Origin: Candidatus Proelusimicrobium excrementi
Lineage (GTDB): Bacteria > Elusimicrobiota > Elusimicrobia > Elusimicrobiales > Elusimicrobiaceae
Assembly (NCBI GenBank): GCA_934643455.1
Contig: CAKUBV010000003.1
Location: 62,001-126,000 of the forward strand
DNA: 64,000 nt
Direction: 5' to 3'
Part shown: positions 24,491-33,290 of the stretch, piece after piece
How the letters are laid out: every line of letters begins with the position of its first letter
Position numbering within the stretch: position 1 is the first letter of the stretch
The notes under the pieces: generated by a model
The model's database searches: none
Seen by the model: only the letters and a program-made list of their open reading frames with translations
Told to the model about the DNA's origin: nothing
Position numbers and translations under genes: made by a program

Positions 24491-25769
24491 AATTTTAAAC
24501 GCCGAAACAGAGGAAACAAAAAAGAGATTGGCGTCCAGAAATCCCAAATTGGCGGAACTTGCCGATAAAGTGCTGGAAGAAGAAAAAGCTTATAAAGCCG
24601 CCCTTTTGGAAGTGGAAACTTTAAGAGCGAAGAGAAATGAACTTTCAAAAAAAATAGGCGCGGTAAGGGCCAAAGAGGGCCCGGAAGCCGCCCAAGCGGT
24701 AATGGAAGAAGCAAATAAACTTAAAGAAGCCATGCAGGGCAAAGAGCAGGAAGTATCCGCGCTTAAAGATAAAATAACCCAAACCCTTATGACTATCCCG
24801 AATCTTCCCGATGCGTCCGTCCCGGTAGGCGCCGACGAAAAGGCCAATGTGGTGGTTAAAGAAAACACTTTGCCCATACCGCAATTTGATTTTAAGGTAA
24901 AAGATCACCACGAACTTGGGGAAAATTTAGGCATTTTGGATTTTGCTACGGCCGCGAAACTTTCCGGCAGCCGCTTTGCTTTGTTAAGGGGCGACGGCGC
25001 CAGGCTTGAACGCAGCTTGATAGCTTTTATGCTGGATTTGCACGCCAAAAACGGCTATACGGAATTTATGCCGCCGGCAATAGTCAACGCCGAAGTGCTT
25101 TACGGTACCGGCCAGCTGCCTAAATTTAAAGAAGATATGTATCACGTAGACGGCGAAGGCGACCAGTATTTGATTTCCACCGCCGAAATCCCTTTAACAA
25201 ATATGCACCGCGGCGAAACTTTGCAGGATGCCGATTTGCCCAAAGCCTTTACGGCCTATACGCCCTGCTTCAGGAAAGAGGCCGGTTCTTACGGTAAGGA
25301 TACCCGCGGGCTTATAAGGCAGCACCAGTTCAACAAAGTGGAAATGGTATGGCTGGCCAAGCCGGAAGAATCCATGGATATTTTGGAAAAAATGACCTGC
25401 GAAGCGGAACTTGTCCTTAAAACCTTGGGTTTGCCGTATAGAAGAGTTTTGCTTTCCACCGGGGATATGGGATTTTCTTCCGCCAAAACTTTTGATTTGG
25501 AAGTTTGGTTCCCTAGCCAAAACACTTTTAGGGAAATTTCTTCCTGCTCCAACTGTACTGATTTTCAGGCCAGACGCATGAATCTGCGCTTTAAACGCGC
25601 CGGCGCAAAAGGTACGGAATTTGTCCATACTTTAAACGGCAGCGGCGTCGCCGTCGGCAGAACTTTTGCGGCGATACTGGAAAATTATCAGCAGGCGGAC
25701 GGAAGCATCGTCATACCGGAAGCCCTGCGCCCTTATTTCGGCAAAGACAGGATAACAAAGAATGCTTAA
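24477..25769 (+). CDS. serS: Seryl-tRNA synthetase
   Basis: 430 residues, normal length. The N-terminal ~100 residues form the tRNA-binding coiled coil (LEEEKAYKAALLEVETLRAK). The class II catalytic core has motif 2 FRKEAGSYGKDTRGLIRQHQ and motif 3 SGVAVGRTFAAILEN. It charges tRNA-Ser and also the selenocysteine tRNA if present. TGGAGGAG precedes the ATG. Its end overlaps the following TPR gene by 8 bp. Confidence 0.97.
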   Translation: MIDIKILNAETEETKKRLASRNPKLAELADKVLEEEKAYKAALLEVETLRAKRNELSKKIGAVRAKEGPEAAQAVMEEANKLKEAMQGKEQEVSALKDKITQTLMTIPNLPDASVPVGADEKANVVVKENTLPIPQFDFKVKDHHELGENLGILDFATAAKLSGSRFALLRGDGARLERSLIAFMLDLHAKNGYTEFMPPAIVNAEVLYGTGQLPKFKEDMYHVDGEGDQYLISTAEIPLTNMHRGETLQDADLPKAFTAYTPCFRKEAGSYGKDTRGLIRQHQFNKVEMVWLAKPEESMDILEKMTCEAELVLKTLGLPYRRVLLSTGDMGFSSAKTFDLEVWFPSQNTFREISSCSNCTDFQARRMNLRFKRAGAKGTEFVHTLNGSGVAVGRTFAAILENYQQADGSIVIPEALRPYFGKDRITKNA

Positions 25770-26931
25770 AAAGCTTTGTTTAATTTCGGCTTTTGCTTTG
25801 TCGCCTTTATTTGTAAGTGCCGATTCGTTAACGCCGGAAATTTTGGCTTTGGCCGATTCCGGCGTTAAGGCCGTATATGCGCTGGATTTCAATACGGCGG
25901 AAGCAAACATCAACCGTCTTTTGGCGCAGTATCCAAATTATCCGCTTGCGCTTTTCGGCAAGACTATGATTGAATGGTCCCGCTTTGAATATGAGTACGA
26001 AAAAAGCAATCCCGAACAAGCGGACGTGTTTGAAAAGAGCATTTCCGATTCTATCGACGGAATAAAAGCCTGGCTTAAAGAAAACGGCCCCGAGGCCCAA
26101 GCTTACCTGGCTTTGGGCGGAGTTTACGGCGTAAAAGCGCGTTTTGAGCTTGCCAACAGAAGCTATGTAAAAGCGTATTTTTCCGGCAGGAAAGGCCTTA
26201 AATTCATGAACAGAGCGACTAAGCTTGACCCGGAAATGTATGACGCTTACTTGGGCGAGGCTGTATATCAATACTATGCCGGCACCCTGCCCGCCGTAGT
26301 TAAAGTTTTGGCCAAACTGGTGGCCAGCGGCGACGCGCAAAAAGGCATAGACTACCTTAAGATGATTAAAGAAAAGGGCCGCTTCAGCGCGGATACCGCC
26401 ACTTTGCTGCTGGTGGAAATAGCCATAGAAAGCGATAAATATTACAATCCGCCTTTGGCCGATAAATATATTCATGAAATACTGGCCAAATATCCCGATA
26501 ATCCTTTATATAATTTCGTTGCGGTAATCGCCGCTTACGAAAATAAAGAATACGATAAAGTTTACGCTTCCGCGGAATCCTTTTTAAAGGATATAGGCGT
26601 TAAACCTCTGTATAATGACATTTACACGGCGCGCTCTTATACCGCCATGGGAACCGCTTTAATGGCGAAAGGCGATTATAAAGGCGCGGCGAAAATATTT
26701 GAAAAGAGCTGCGAGGCCACCAAAAATCAGGAGATGAGCCGCTGGCAGCTTTTTAACGAATTGCGCCTTGCCCAATGCTATGACGCCCAAGATAAGAGAG
26801 ATCTTTCCGAACCTTTATACCATTCTATTTTGGAAAGGAAAGAAAACTGGGGCATGGATGATTTGGCAAAACGCCATTTGAAGGCTCCGTTTAAACCCGG
26901 AACGGAGCTTGGCAGGATGTCCCCCCCTTAA
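25762..26931 (+). CDS. Exported TPR-like repeat protein
   Basis: 389 residues. A signal peptide KKLCLISAFALSPLFVSAD is followed by helical repeats of tetratricopeptide type (ALFGKTMIEWSRFEYEYEKS, then RATKLDPEMYDAYLGEAVYQYYA, then ALMAKGDYKGAAKIFEKSCE). It is probably periplasmic and may scaffold an envelope complex. It overlaps serS by 8 bp. No specific family recognised. Confidence 0.75.
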   Translation: MLKKLCLISAFALSPLFVSADSLTPEILALADSGVKAVYALDFNTAEANINRLLAQYPNYPLALFGKTMIEWSRFEYEYEKSNPEQADVFEKSISDSIDGIKAWLKENGPEAQAYLALGGVYGVKARFELANRSYVKAYFSGRKGLKFMNRATKLDPEMYDAYLGEAVYQYYAGTLPAVVKVLAKLVASGDAQKGIDYLKMIKEKGRFSADTATLLLVEIAIESDKYYNPPLADKYIHEILAKYPDNPLYNFVAVIAAYENKEYDKVYASAESFLKDIGVKPLYNDIYTARSYTAMGTALMAKGDYKGAAKIFEKSCEATKNQEMSRWQLFNELRLAQCYDAQDKRDLSEPLYHSILERKENWGMDDLAKRHLKAPFKPGTELGRMSPP

Positions 26932-26968
26932 GCTCTTGTTTTTATTTTTGTTTTCCGCATAATATATA

Positions 26969-26992
26969 AGGCCGGCCGAAAGCCGGCCTTAG
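26969..26992 (+). repeat. Perfect hairpin in the intergenic region before the 27023 gene
   Basis: AAGGCCGGC / GCCGGCCTT, 9 bp stem, loop CGAAA. No T-tract follows, so it is not a standard intrinsic terminator. It lies between a possible -10 (ATAATATA, about 26960) and the start of the next gene and may be a 5'-UTR stem. Confidence 0.5.
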
Positions 26993-27022
26993 ACATACCT
27001 TATGTAGTAAGAGGGGGGTAAA

Positions 27023-27700
27023 ATGAAAAATAAGTATACGGCAGTATTATTATGCGCTGTATTTGCGCTTGCGGCTTCTTCCGCATTTGCGCAAAAAGAG
27101 AAATGCCCTTTGTGTGCAAAGGGGGCAATGTCCAAAGGCTTTATAGCCGAAGACTGTGCGGCCTTCTTCCCTAAAGCCTTGGGCGGACATATAGGTTCTT
27201 TTGACGACAGGGCCGAAGCCTATATGGAAAACAATTCCTTTTGGGAAACCTGCATCCAGCCTTATTTGGATAAAGGCCAAAACGTTATCGTTAATTTTTT
27301 GACTTATACGGAAACCGAAGGCCCTACCGCCAGGGATGTGGCGCAAGCCGTAAGAGCGGCTAAAGACTTCAAAGAAGAGTTTGACGATTACGTTGAAGAC
27401 GTACAGGAATATACCGGCGTTTACGAAAGGCCGGAAGCTTTTACGTATTTGCAGGTTCCTTCTTCCGTAAACACCAATAAACAGCTTATGAAAGAAGTCA
27501 AAAAGGCCAATAAACATTATAAAGCCAAAAGCGATATGCCGAAGGTTATAGTCAGCGTTAAATTTATGCAGGCTCCAAAACCGGAAGCCGCCGGCTTGGT
27601 AAGAGTAACGGGCCCGTCTTCCAAAGCGAAAGCTTTGCCGGCCATGCCGGAAAAACCCATGGATAAAGATATGGCCCGCAAGGATACGGCCCGTAAATAG
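27023..27700 (+). CDS. Secreted protein of unknown function
   Basis: 225 residues. A clear signal peptide ends in AASSAFAQ, followed by CPLC and two further Cys within 50 residues. The mature part is mostly helical and charged, and the C-terminus is Lys/Pro/Ala/Met-rich with a repeated MARKDTARK-like end. A run of G (GAGGGGGGT) serves as ribosome-binding site. No family recognised. It has its own terminator. Confidence 0.7.
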   Translation: MKNKYTAVLLCAVFALAASSAFAQKEKCPLCAKGAMSKGFIAEDCAAFFPKALGGHIGSFDDRAEAYMENNSFWETCIQPYLDKGQNVIVNFLTYTETEGPTARDVAQAVRAAKDFKEEFDDYVEDVQEYTGVYERPEAFTYLQVPSSVNTNKQLMKEVKKANKHYKAKSDMPKVIVSVKFMQAPKPEAAGLVRVTGPSSKAKALPAMPEKPMDKDMARKDTARK

Positions 27701-27718
27701 AACTTATGGGCGCAATTT

Positions 27719-27746
27719 AAACCCCGGTTTGCGCCGGGGTTTTTTG
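27719..27746 (+). terminator. Intrinsic terminator
   Basis: AACCCCGG / CCGGGGTT stem, loop TTTGCG, followed by TTTTTGTTTTTTT. Confidence 0.9.
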
Positions 27747-27803
27747 TTTTTTTCCTTAAACTGTTTGCCGCATGGGGCGGTTTGTGGCCGGGAAATTTAT
27801 AAA

Positions 27804-27833
27804 TAAAAACCCCCTTTTTTATAAGGGGGTTTA
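27804..27833 (-). terminator. Intrinsic terminator of the 74-residue protein gene
   Basis: AAACCCCCTT / AAGGGGGTTT stem, with TTTTTATTT following on the minus strand. Confidence 0.85.
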
Positions 27834-27858
27834 AATCATTGAGAAAAAGGCAGGCCTT

Positions 27859-28083
27859 TTATTTGGCGTTTACCATTTTTGCTCTGGAGATATCGCCTTT
27901 CTTATCTAAGAAATAAAGAAAGCCTTTCTCTTTTTTAATGCCGGCTTTGGCTACCTTTTTGGCTTTGCCGCCTTTTTTGCCGCCGCGGGCCATTTGTACT
28001 CTGGAAACGTCGCCGTCTTTATCGATATAATAAAGGAAGCCGTCTTCACGTTCTACACCAACTTTAAGAACTTTTTCTGCCAT
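27859..28083 (-). CDS. Small basic protein with an internal duplication
   Basis: 74 residues, lysine/glycine-rich. Residues 5-34 and 44-73 are two copies of one ~30-residue unit (offset 39): VGVEREDGFLYYIDKDGDVSR and its partner AGIKKEKGFLYFLDKKGDIS(R). They are joined by a basic GKKGGKAKK linker. A strong ribosome-binding site (AGGAG, 7 nt spacing) and a good terminator show a monocistronic, probably well expressed gene. The charge suggests nucleic acid or ribosome contact, but that is inference; I do not recognise a named family. Confidence 0.75.
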   Translation of the reverse strand: MAEKVLKVGVEREDGFLYYIDKDGDVSRVQMARGGKKGGKAKKVAKAGIKKEKGFLYFLDKKGDISRAKMVNAK

Positions 28084-28214
28084 GGTAATTCTCCTGCTTG
28101 GAATAGGGCTTTACAGCCGATATCACAAGTCTAATAAAAAAATTTAATATATGCAAGGGTTTTTTTAGGGGCGGAGGGAAGGCTGTTTTACCGTCGGAGG
28201 ACAGCCGGGTGCGG

Positions 28215-31200
28215 TTATTTTGTTTCAAAATCCCAAGCGTTTTGGCCGAAAGTTTCTTCTATAAAATTAACCAAAGCGTTGTGTATGACGATTCTCGGTG
28301 AGGCTTTTATAAGGAATTTTTTGCCGTTTTCCTCAAATTCCAGATAAACCATTGTAAGGCCCTGCGCCGCCTGCAGAAAGGAATTGAGTTTTAGCAAATC
28401 TTCCTTCTTGCAATCCGAAGGCAAATGCACTATAAAGCGTGCGGCCTTTCTGGCAATCACGTTTAAAATCGGCTCCACGTTTGAAACCATAATTTCCGGC
28501 TTGGCGGAAAGTTCGTCCCCGCGGATATCGCCGGTTACTATTACGGCTTGGTTTATTTCCACCCTGTCGTTTATGGATGCCCACGCGCGGCTGAAAGCGT
28601 TTGCCGTTATTGACTGGGATTCGTCTTCGATAGTAAGCTGGGCCCAGTTGTCTTTATTTTTGGTTTGACGTTTTTTAATCCTGGAAATTATACCCGCAAC
28701 TTCCACGGTGCCGATTGTGGGGTTGTCCTGCAAGGTGGAAATATCTGTTTTCAGGATTTTCTTTATATGCCTGTTGTATTTTGTTAAAGGGTGTCCGGAA
28801 AGATATAGACCGAGAACTTCCCTCTCATAATTTAAAAGTTCGGCTTTGGTCAGAGGCGGAACCTTTTTAAGTTCCGGTTTGGCCTGTATGGTTAAGTCCA
28901 CCATGCCTTCGCCGAATAAGGTTGTTGAGGCGCTTTCCTTTTCCTGTTTTATCTTTATGGAATGCGTTACAACGGGGTCGATATCGCTTAAAAGCTGAGC
29001 TCTTACCGAAAGAGGATCGCCTTCGTATAAAGAGTCAAAAGCCCCGGCCATGGCGAAAGACTCCAAAGATTTCCTGTTGGCCAAATAAAGGTTAATTCTC
29101 ACGCAGAAATCATATAAATCTTTATAGGGGCCGTTTTCTTCCCTTTCTTTTACGATGTTTTTGCAGCCTTCCTCGCCTACGTTTTTTATTGCGGTCAAGC
29201 CGAAGCGTATGGCCTCTTTGCCGTTGGGCTGCTTTTCCACGCTGAAGTACGGTTTTGAGTGCTGAACGTCGGGCGGAAGGATATCAAAACCCATTTTGCG
29301 GGCTTCCTCAAGATAAGTTACGATTTTGTTTTCTTTGTCGGAAGAACCTATGGCGTTGTGGCCGATTTCGTTGGTAAGAGAGGCGCACATAAATTCTATA
29401 GGATAATTTGCTTTTAAGTAAGCCGTCTGATAAGAAACCAAAGCGTAAGCCACGGAATGGGATTTGTTAAAGCCGTATTCGGCGAATTTAGCCATTTGGT
29501 CGAAAACTTTATTTGAAAGTTTGGATGGAACATTGTTCTTTTCCGCCCCGGTTATAAATTTGGCGCGGAACTTTTCCATGATGTCGATTTTCTTTTTACC
29601 CATGGCTTTGCGCAGGGTGTCGGCCTCGCCGGGGGTAAACCCGCTTAGAGCTTTTGAAACTTCCATAATCTGCTCTTGGTAGATCATGGTGCCGTAAGTT
29701 TCGGCCAAAATCGGTTCCATAAGTTTATGGTCCACCGTAATTTTTTCGGTGCCGTTTTTACGCTTGACGAAGCTGTCAAGCATACCGCTTTGCATAGGGC
29801 CCGGCCTGTAAAGCGCCACCAAAGCCGAAATATCGCTGAAAACGCTCGGCTTTAAGCGTTTTACCAAGTCTTTCATGCCGCCGCTTTCTAATTGGAACAC
29901 GCAGGTCGTATGCGCCGCCTGTAAAAGATCGTAAGTTTTTTTGTCGTCTAAAGGTATATTGTCTATATCAATGTCTATACCGTGCAGCTCTTTAATCATC
30001 TTTATTGTATTATCGATGACGGTTAGAGTTTTTAAGCCCAAAAAGTCGATTTTCAAAAGCCCCATGTCGGAAACGGTGTTGCCTTCGTACTGCGTGGTGA
30101 TAATGCCTTTTGATCCTATTGAAAGCGGCGTATATTTCGTTACTTCCTCTTTGGTTACCAAAAGCCCGGCCGCGTGAACGCCCGTATGGCGTTTAAGGCC
30201 TTCGATTTTCATTGCGTATTCAAAAAGCTGTTTTACTTTGGGGTTGGCTTCCATTTCCTTGCGGATTTCCGGGACTTGCTCTATCGCGCTGTGTATGGTG
30301 GCTTTTAAATCGTCGGGAATATACTTGGCCAAACGGTTGGTATCGGTTACGCTGAAACCCAAAACGCGGGCCGTATCTTTAAGGGCAAGCTTGGCTTTCA
30401 TAGTACCGAAAGTGATGATTTTGGCTACGTTTTTATTGCCGTATTTTTGGCGCATGTATTCTATTACTTTTTCGCGCCCCGCGTCTGAAAAGTCGATATC
30501 CAAGTCAGGCATGCTGACGCGGTCGGGGTTTAAGAAACGTTCAAAAAGCAATTTGTTTTTTAAAGGATCCAGTTTGGTAATATCCATACTGTAAGCCACT
30601 ATTGAACCCGCGCCGGAGCCCCTGCCCGGGCCTACGGGTATATCGTGGCTTCTTGCGTATCCGATAAAATCCGCCACAATTAAAAAGTAAACTGCGAAAC
30701 CCATGGAAGATATTACCGAAAGTTCATAATCCAGCCTTTGTGCGTATTCCGGCGGAATTACGTCCGATCTTAACTTCTTTTTTAATCCTTCAACGCATCT
30801 GTGCCTTAAATAATCCGTATGAGAAGTAAATTCCGGCGGAATTTCAAAATTCGGCATTACGAAGCCTTCTTTCTTCATTTCCAAGTTGCATTTTTCCGCC
30901 ACTTCCAAGGTGTTTTTTATGGATTCGGGCGCAAAATCAAAAAGCTTTGCCATTTCGTCGCCTGTCTTAAAATAGAGTTCATGCGTAGTCATTTTAAGGC
31001 GGTTTGGGTCGTCAAGAGTTTTGCCCATGGCTATACACATGTGTATATCATGCGCCTGCCAGTCCTCGCGTTTTTCATAGTGGCAGTCATTGGTGGCAAC
31101 CATAGGTATGCCGGTTTTCTTTGAAACTTCCAAAAGCACTTTAAGAGCGGCCTGCTCCTCCGGGATGCCGTGATCCATTATCTCTATGTAATAATTGCCC

Positions 31201-31715
31201 TTGCCCAGCATTTCCTGATACTTCAAAGCCAGTTTTATGGCTTCTTCCTCGCCTTTGGTTATGGCGGTTTGGGCAAGTTCCCCTTTCAGGCAGCCGGAAA
31301 GCACTATAAGCCCGGCTTTATGTTTGGAAAGCAAGTCGAAATCTATTCTTGGGTGGTAATAAAATCCGTCAACCCACGCGTCGGAATTTAACTGCATTAA
31401 GTTGTGGTATCCTTCCAAATCTTTGCTTAGAAGCGTTAAGTGATTGTAAGAGGATTTGTTTTTGTCTATGACGTTATATTGAAAGGGCGTAGTATAAAAT
31501 TCGCAGCCGATTATCGGCTTTACGCCGACTTCGCGCGTGTTTTTGTAAAATTCCATCGCGCCGTACATATTGCCGTGGTCGGTCATGGCCATGGCTTTGA
31601 TTTTTTGTTCGGCCAGCCCCTTTAAAAACGCGGAAGGGCCTTTGCCGGCAATGCGTATCATGCCGTCCAGCAAAGAATATTCCGTGTGATTGTGTAAATG
31701 TACAAATTCCGTCAT
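28215..31715 (-). CDS. dnaE: DNA polymerase III alpha subunit
   Basis: 1166 residues, DnaE1 length. The N-terminal PHP domain has HLHNHTEYSLLDG. The polymerase core has PDLDIDFSD with the catalytic aspartates and GPGRGSGAGSIVAY. Then come helix-hairpin-helix, an OB domain (VEVAGIISRIKKRQTKN) and a C-terminal tau-binding region. It is the replicative polymerase that works with DnaN. It is transcribed alone, divergently from the NUDIX gene. Confidence 0.97.
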   Translation of the reverse strand: MTEFVHLHNHTEYSLLDGMIRIAGKGPSAFLKGLAEQKIKAMAMTDHGNMYGAMEFYKNTREVGVKPIIGCEFYTTPFQYNVIDKNKSSYNHLTLLSKDLEGYHNLMQLNSDAWVDGFYYHPRIDFDLLSKHKAGLIVLSGCLKGELAQTAITKGEEEAIKLALKYQEMLGKGNYYIEIMDHGIPEEQAALKVLLEVSKKTGIPMVATNDCHYEKREDWQAHDIHMCIAMGKTLDDPNRLKMTTHELYFKTGDEMAKLFDFAPESIKNTLEVAEKCNLEMKKEGFVMPNFEIPPEFTSHTDYLRHRCVEGLKKKLRSDVIPPEYAQRLDYELSVISSMGFAVYFLIVADFIGYARSHDIPVGPGRGSGAGSIVAYSMDITKLDPLKNKLLFERFLNPDRVSMPDLDIDFSDAGREKVIEYMRQKYGNKNVAKIITFGTMKAKLALKDTARVLGFSVTDTNRLAKYIPDDLKATIHSAIEQVPEIRKEMEANPKVKQLFEYAMKIEGLKRHTGVHAAGLLVTKEEVTKYTPLSIGSKGIITTQYEGNTVSDMGLLKIDFLGLKTLTVIDNTIKMIKELHGIDIDIDNIPLDDKKTYDLLQAAHTTCVFQLESGGMKDLVKRLKPSVFSDISALVALYRPGPMQSGMLDSFVKRKNGTEKITVDHKLMEPILAETYGTMIYQEQIMEVSKALSGFTPGEADTLRKAMGKKKIDIMEKFRAKFITGAEKNNVPSKLSNKVFDQMAKFAEYGFNKSHSVAYALVSYQTAYLKANYPIEFMCASLTNEIGHNAIGSSDKENKIVTYLEEARKMGFDILPPDVQHSKPYFSVEKQPNGKEAIRFGLTAIKNVGEEGCKNIVKEREENGPYKDLYDFCVRINLYLANRKSLESFAMAGAFDSLYEGDPLSVRAQLLSDIDPVVTHSIKIKQEKESASTTLFGEGMVDLTIQAKPELKKVPPLTKAELLNYEREVLGLYLSGHPLTKYNRHIKKILKTDISTLQDNPTIGTVEVAGIISRIKKRQTKNKDNWAQLTIEDESQSITANAFSRAWASINDRVEINQAVIVTGDIRGDELSAKPEIMVSNVEPILNVIARKAARFIVHLPSDCKKEDLLKLNSFLQAAQGLTMVYLEFEENGKKFLIKASPRIVIHNALVNFIEETFGQNAWDFETK

Positions 31716-31771
31716 TTTATTTTGCCGCTTAAAAAAGCTAATATAAAATCAAGCTGAGTTTTGGAGGCTCT

Positions 31772-32311
31772 ATGACACATTATAGTAAATTAGTAGAAAA
31801 GAAAATTAAAAGCGAAAAGATTTACAGGGGCGTTACCGGGTTTAACCGCGATACGGTAAAACTCGTAAACGGAAAAACGGCTTTCAGGGAATATATGCTG
31901 CACCCCGGAGCAAGCGCTGTTTTGGCTTTTGTGGACGGCAAAGTTCTGTTTGTTGAGCAATTCCGCTACCCCGTTGATAAAGTTACGTTGGAGCTCCCGG
32001 CCGGCAAAATGAAGAAAGGGCAAAGTCCTTTGGCCTGCGCCAAGGCGGAACTGGAAGAAGAAACCGGTTATAAAGCCGGCAAAGTGAAAAAGCTTTTAAG
32101 TTTTAACACTTCGGTCGCATTTTCAGACGAAGTTTTGCATATTTATCTGGCCGAGGGCTTAAAACCGGGCAAAATGCATTTGGACGAAGACGAATTTGTC
32201 AACGTAAAGCTTATAGATTTTGATAAAGCCCTTAAAATGGTGCAAAGCGGAAAGATAACAGATTCCAAGACGGTTATCGCGCTTTTATATTACAAAGCTT
32301 TTTATTTATAA
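31772..32311 (+). CDS. NUDIX hydrolase, ADP-ribose pyrophosphatase type
   Basis: 179 residues. Family members split ADP-ribose or related nucleotide sugars to AMP and sugar phosphate. LPAGKM before the Nudix box and VEQFRYPVDKVTLELPAG are typical of the ADPRase group. The Nudix box reads GKMKKGQSPLACAKAELEEE with TGY, so the first Glu is Gln and the usual Arg is Ala, while the metal-binding E-x-x-E-E core is kept. TTGGAGG precedes the start, and TATAAA lies at 31742-31747. Substrate is not certain. Confidence 0.85.
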   Translation: MTHYSKLVEKKIKSEKIYRGVTGFNRDTVKLVNGKTAFREYMLHPGASAVLAFVDGKVLFVEQFRYPVDKVTLELPAGKMKKGQSPLACAKAELEEETGYKAGKVKKLLSFNTSVAFSDEVLHIYLAEGLKPGKMHLDEDEFVNVKLIDFDKALKMVQSGKITDSKTVIALLYYKAFYL

Positions 32312-32402
32312 TTTTTAATGATAAAGCCGCGCTTGCGGGCGCAAAACCGTTTTAAAATTTGGTTCTTTGCGGCTCCGTTTGTTTTAAAGAGAGGCAAAAT
32401 TT

Positions 32403-32408
32403 TATAAA
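32403..32408 (+). promoter_or_regulatory. -10-like box close to the folD start
   Basis: TATAAA ends 9 nt before the folD ATG, with TTGTTT (32379-32384) 18 bp upstream. No Shine-Dalgarno is visible. A near-leaderless mRNA is likely. Confidence 0.45.
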
Positions 32409-32417
32409 ATCACTCTA

Positions 32418-33290
32418 ATGGAAATGATATTGGAAGGTAAAACTTTAGCAACCGCCATAAAAGAGAAACTGCCGGCCAGAGCGCGGGAAGTCGCGTCCGC
32501 TTTGGGCCGCGCGCCTAGGCTTGTCGGCATTTCCTGGCAGGGCGATTACGCGGGACATCTTTATTTAAATAAAGAAGCCGCCGCCGCCCGCAAAGCCGGG
32601 ATAAGGGCGGATATCGTTTTGGTGGATGAGAGTACTTCCGAGAAAGACTTTAAAACTCTGCTTTCAAAAATTTACGAAGACGATTCCGTCGACGCTCTTT
32701 TGATACCGCGCCCTCTGCCGCCGGCTCTTAACGGGCTTGATATTTCCGTACTGATAAATCCCAAACAGGATATAGACGGGGCCGGGCTTATAAGCATGGG
32801 CCGTTTGTTTATGTGCAAAACTTGGGCCGATGTGGAAGTGTTAAACACTTTTGTACCCTGCTGTCCTTTGGCCGTGATGCGGCTTTTGGAATATCACGGC
32901 GTAAATTTGCGCGGCGCGAAGACGGCGGTTATCGGCCGCAGCAATACGGTCGGAGGGCCTTTGTCCAAAATGCTTATGTGCAAAGACGCCACCGTAACGG
33001 TCTGCCATACCAAAACCGCGGATTTGAAGGATGTTATTTATAATCAGGATATCGTCATCAGCGCGGCGGGGCGGGCAAGATTTATTAAAAAAGATATGGT
33101 AAAAAAAGGTACAATACTGATAGATGTCGGAACCAATCAGGATGAGGCCGGCGTCTTCTGCGGAGACATTGACTTTGAAAATATTAAACAAAGCTGCGCC
33201 GTTTCCCCAGTGCCGGGCGGAGTCGGGCCTGTAACGGTGGCTTGCCTGCTGGAGAATATTTTAAGCGCGGCTGAGAGGAAATTAAAATGA
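32418..33290 (+). CDS. folD: FolD-family methylene-THF dehydrogenase (divergent)
   Basis: 290 residues, FolD length. FolD interconverts methylene-, methenyl- and formyl-tetrahydrofolate with NADP. The Rossmann half is well kept: AVIGRSNTVGGPLSKMLM, ATVTVCHTKT and VSPVPGGVGPVTVA. In the catalytic half, Y49 is present, but the position of the E. coli catalytic K54 holds E53 (a Lys sits one earlier) and the position of Q98 holds P97. These two residues drive the cyclohydrolase step, so this protein may be a dehydrogenase only. A lipoprotein gene follows, overlapping by ATGA. Confidence 0.88.
   Translation: MEMILEGKTLATAIKEKLPARAREVASALGRAPRLVGISWQGDYAGHLYLNKEAAAARKAGIRADIVLVDESTSEKDFKTLLSKIYEDDSVDALLIPRPLPPALNGLDISVLINPKQDIDGAGLISMGRLFMCKTWADVEVLNTFVPCCPLAVMRLLEYHGVNLRGAKTAVIGRSNTVGGPLSKMLMCKDATVTVCHTKTADLKDVIYNQDIVISAAGRARFIKKDMVKKGTILIDVGTNQDEAGVFCGDIDFENIKQSCAVSPVPGGVGPVTVACLLENILSAAERKLK

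Noticed and set aside
26969..26992. Intrinsic terminator for the TPR gene
   Set aside because: The hairpin is perfect but no T-run follows on either strand.
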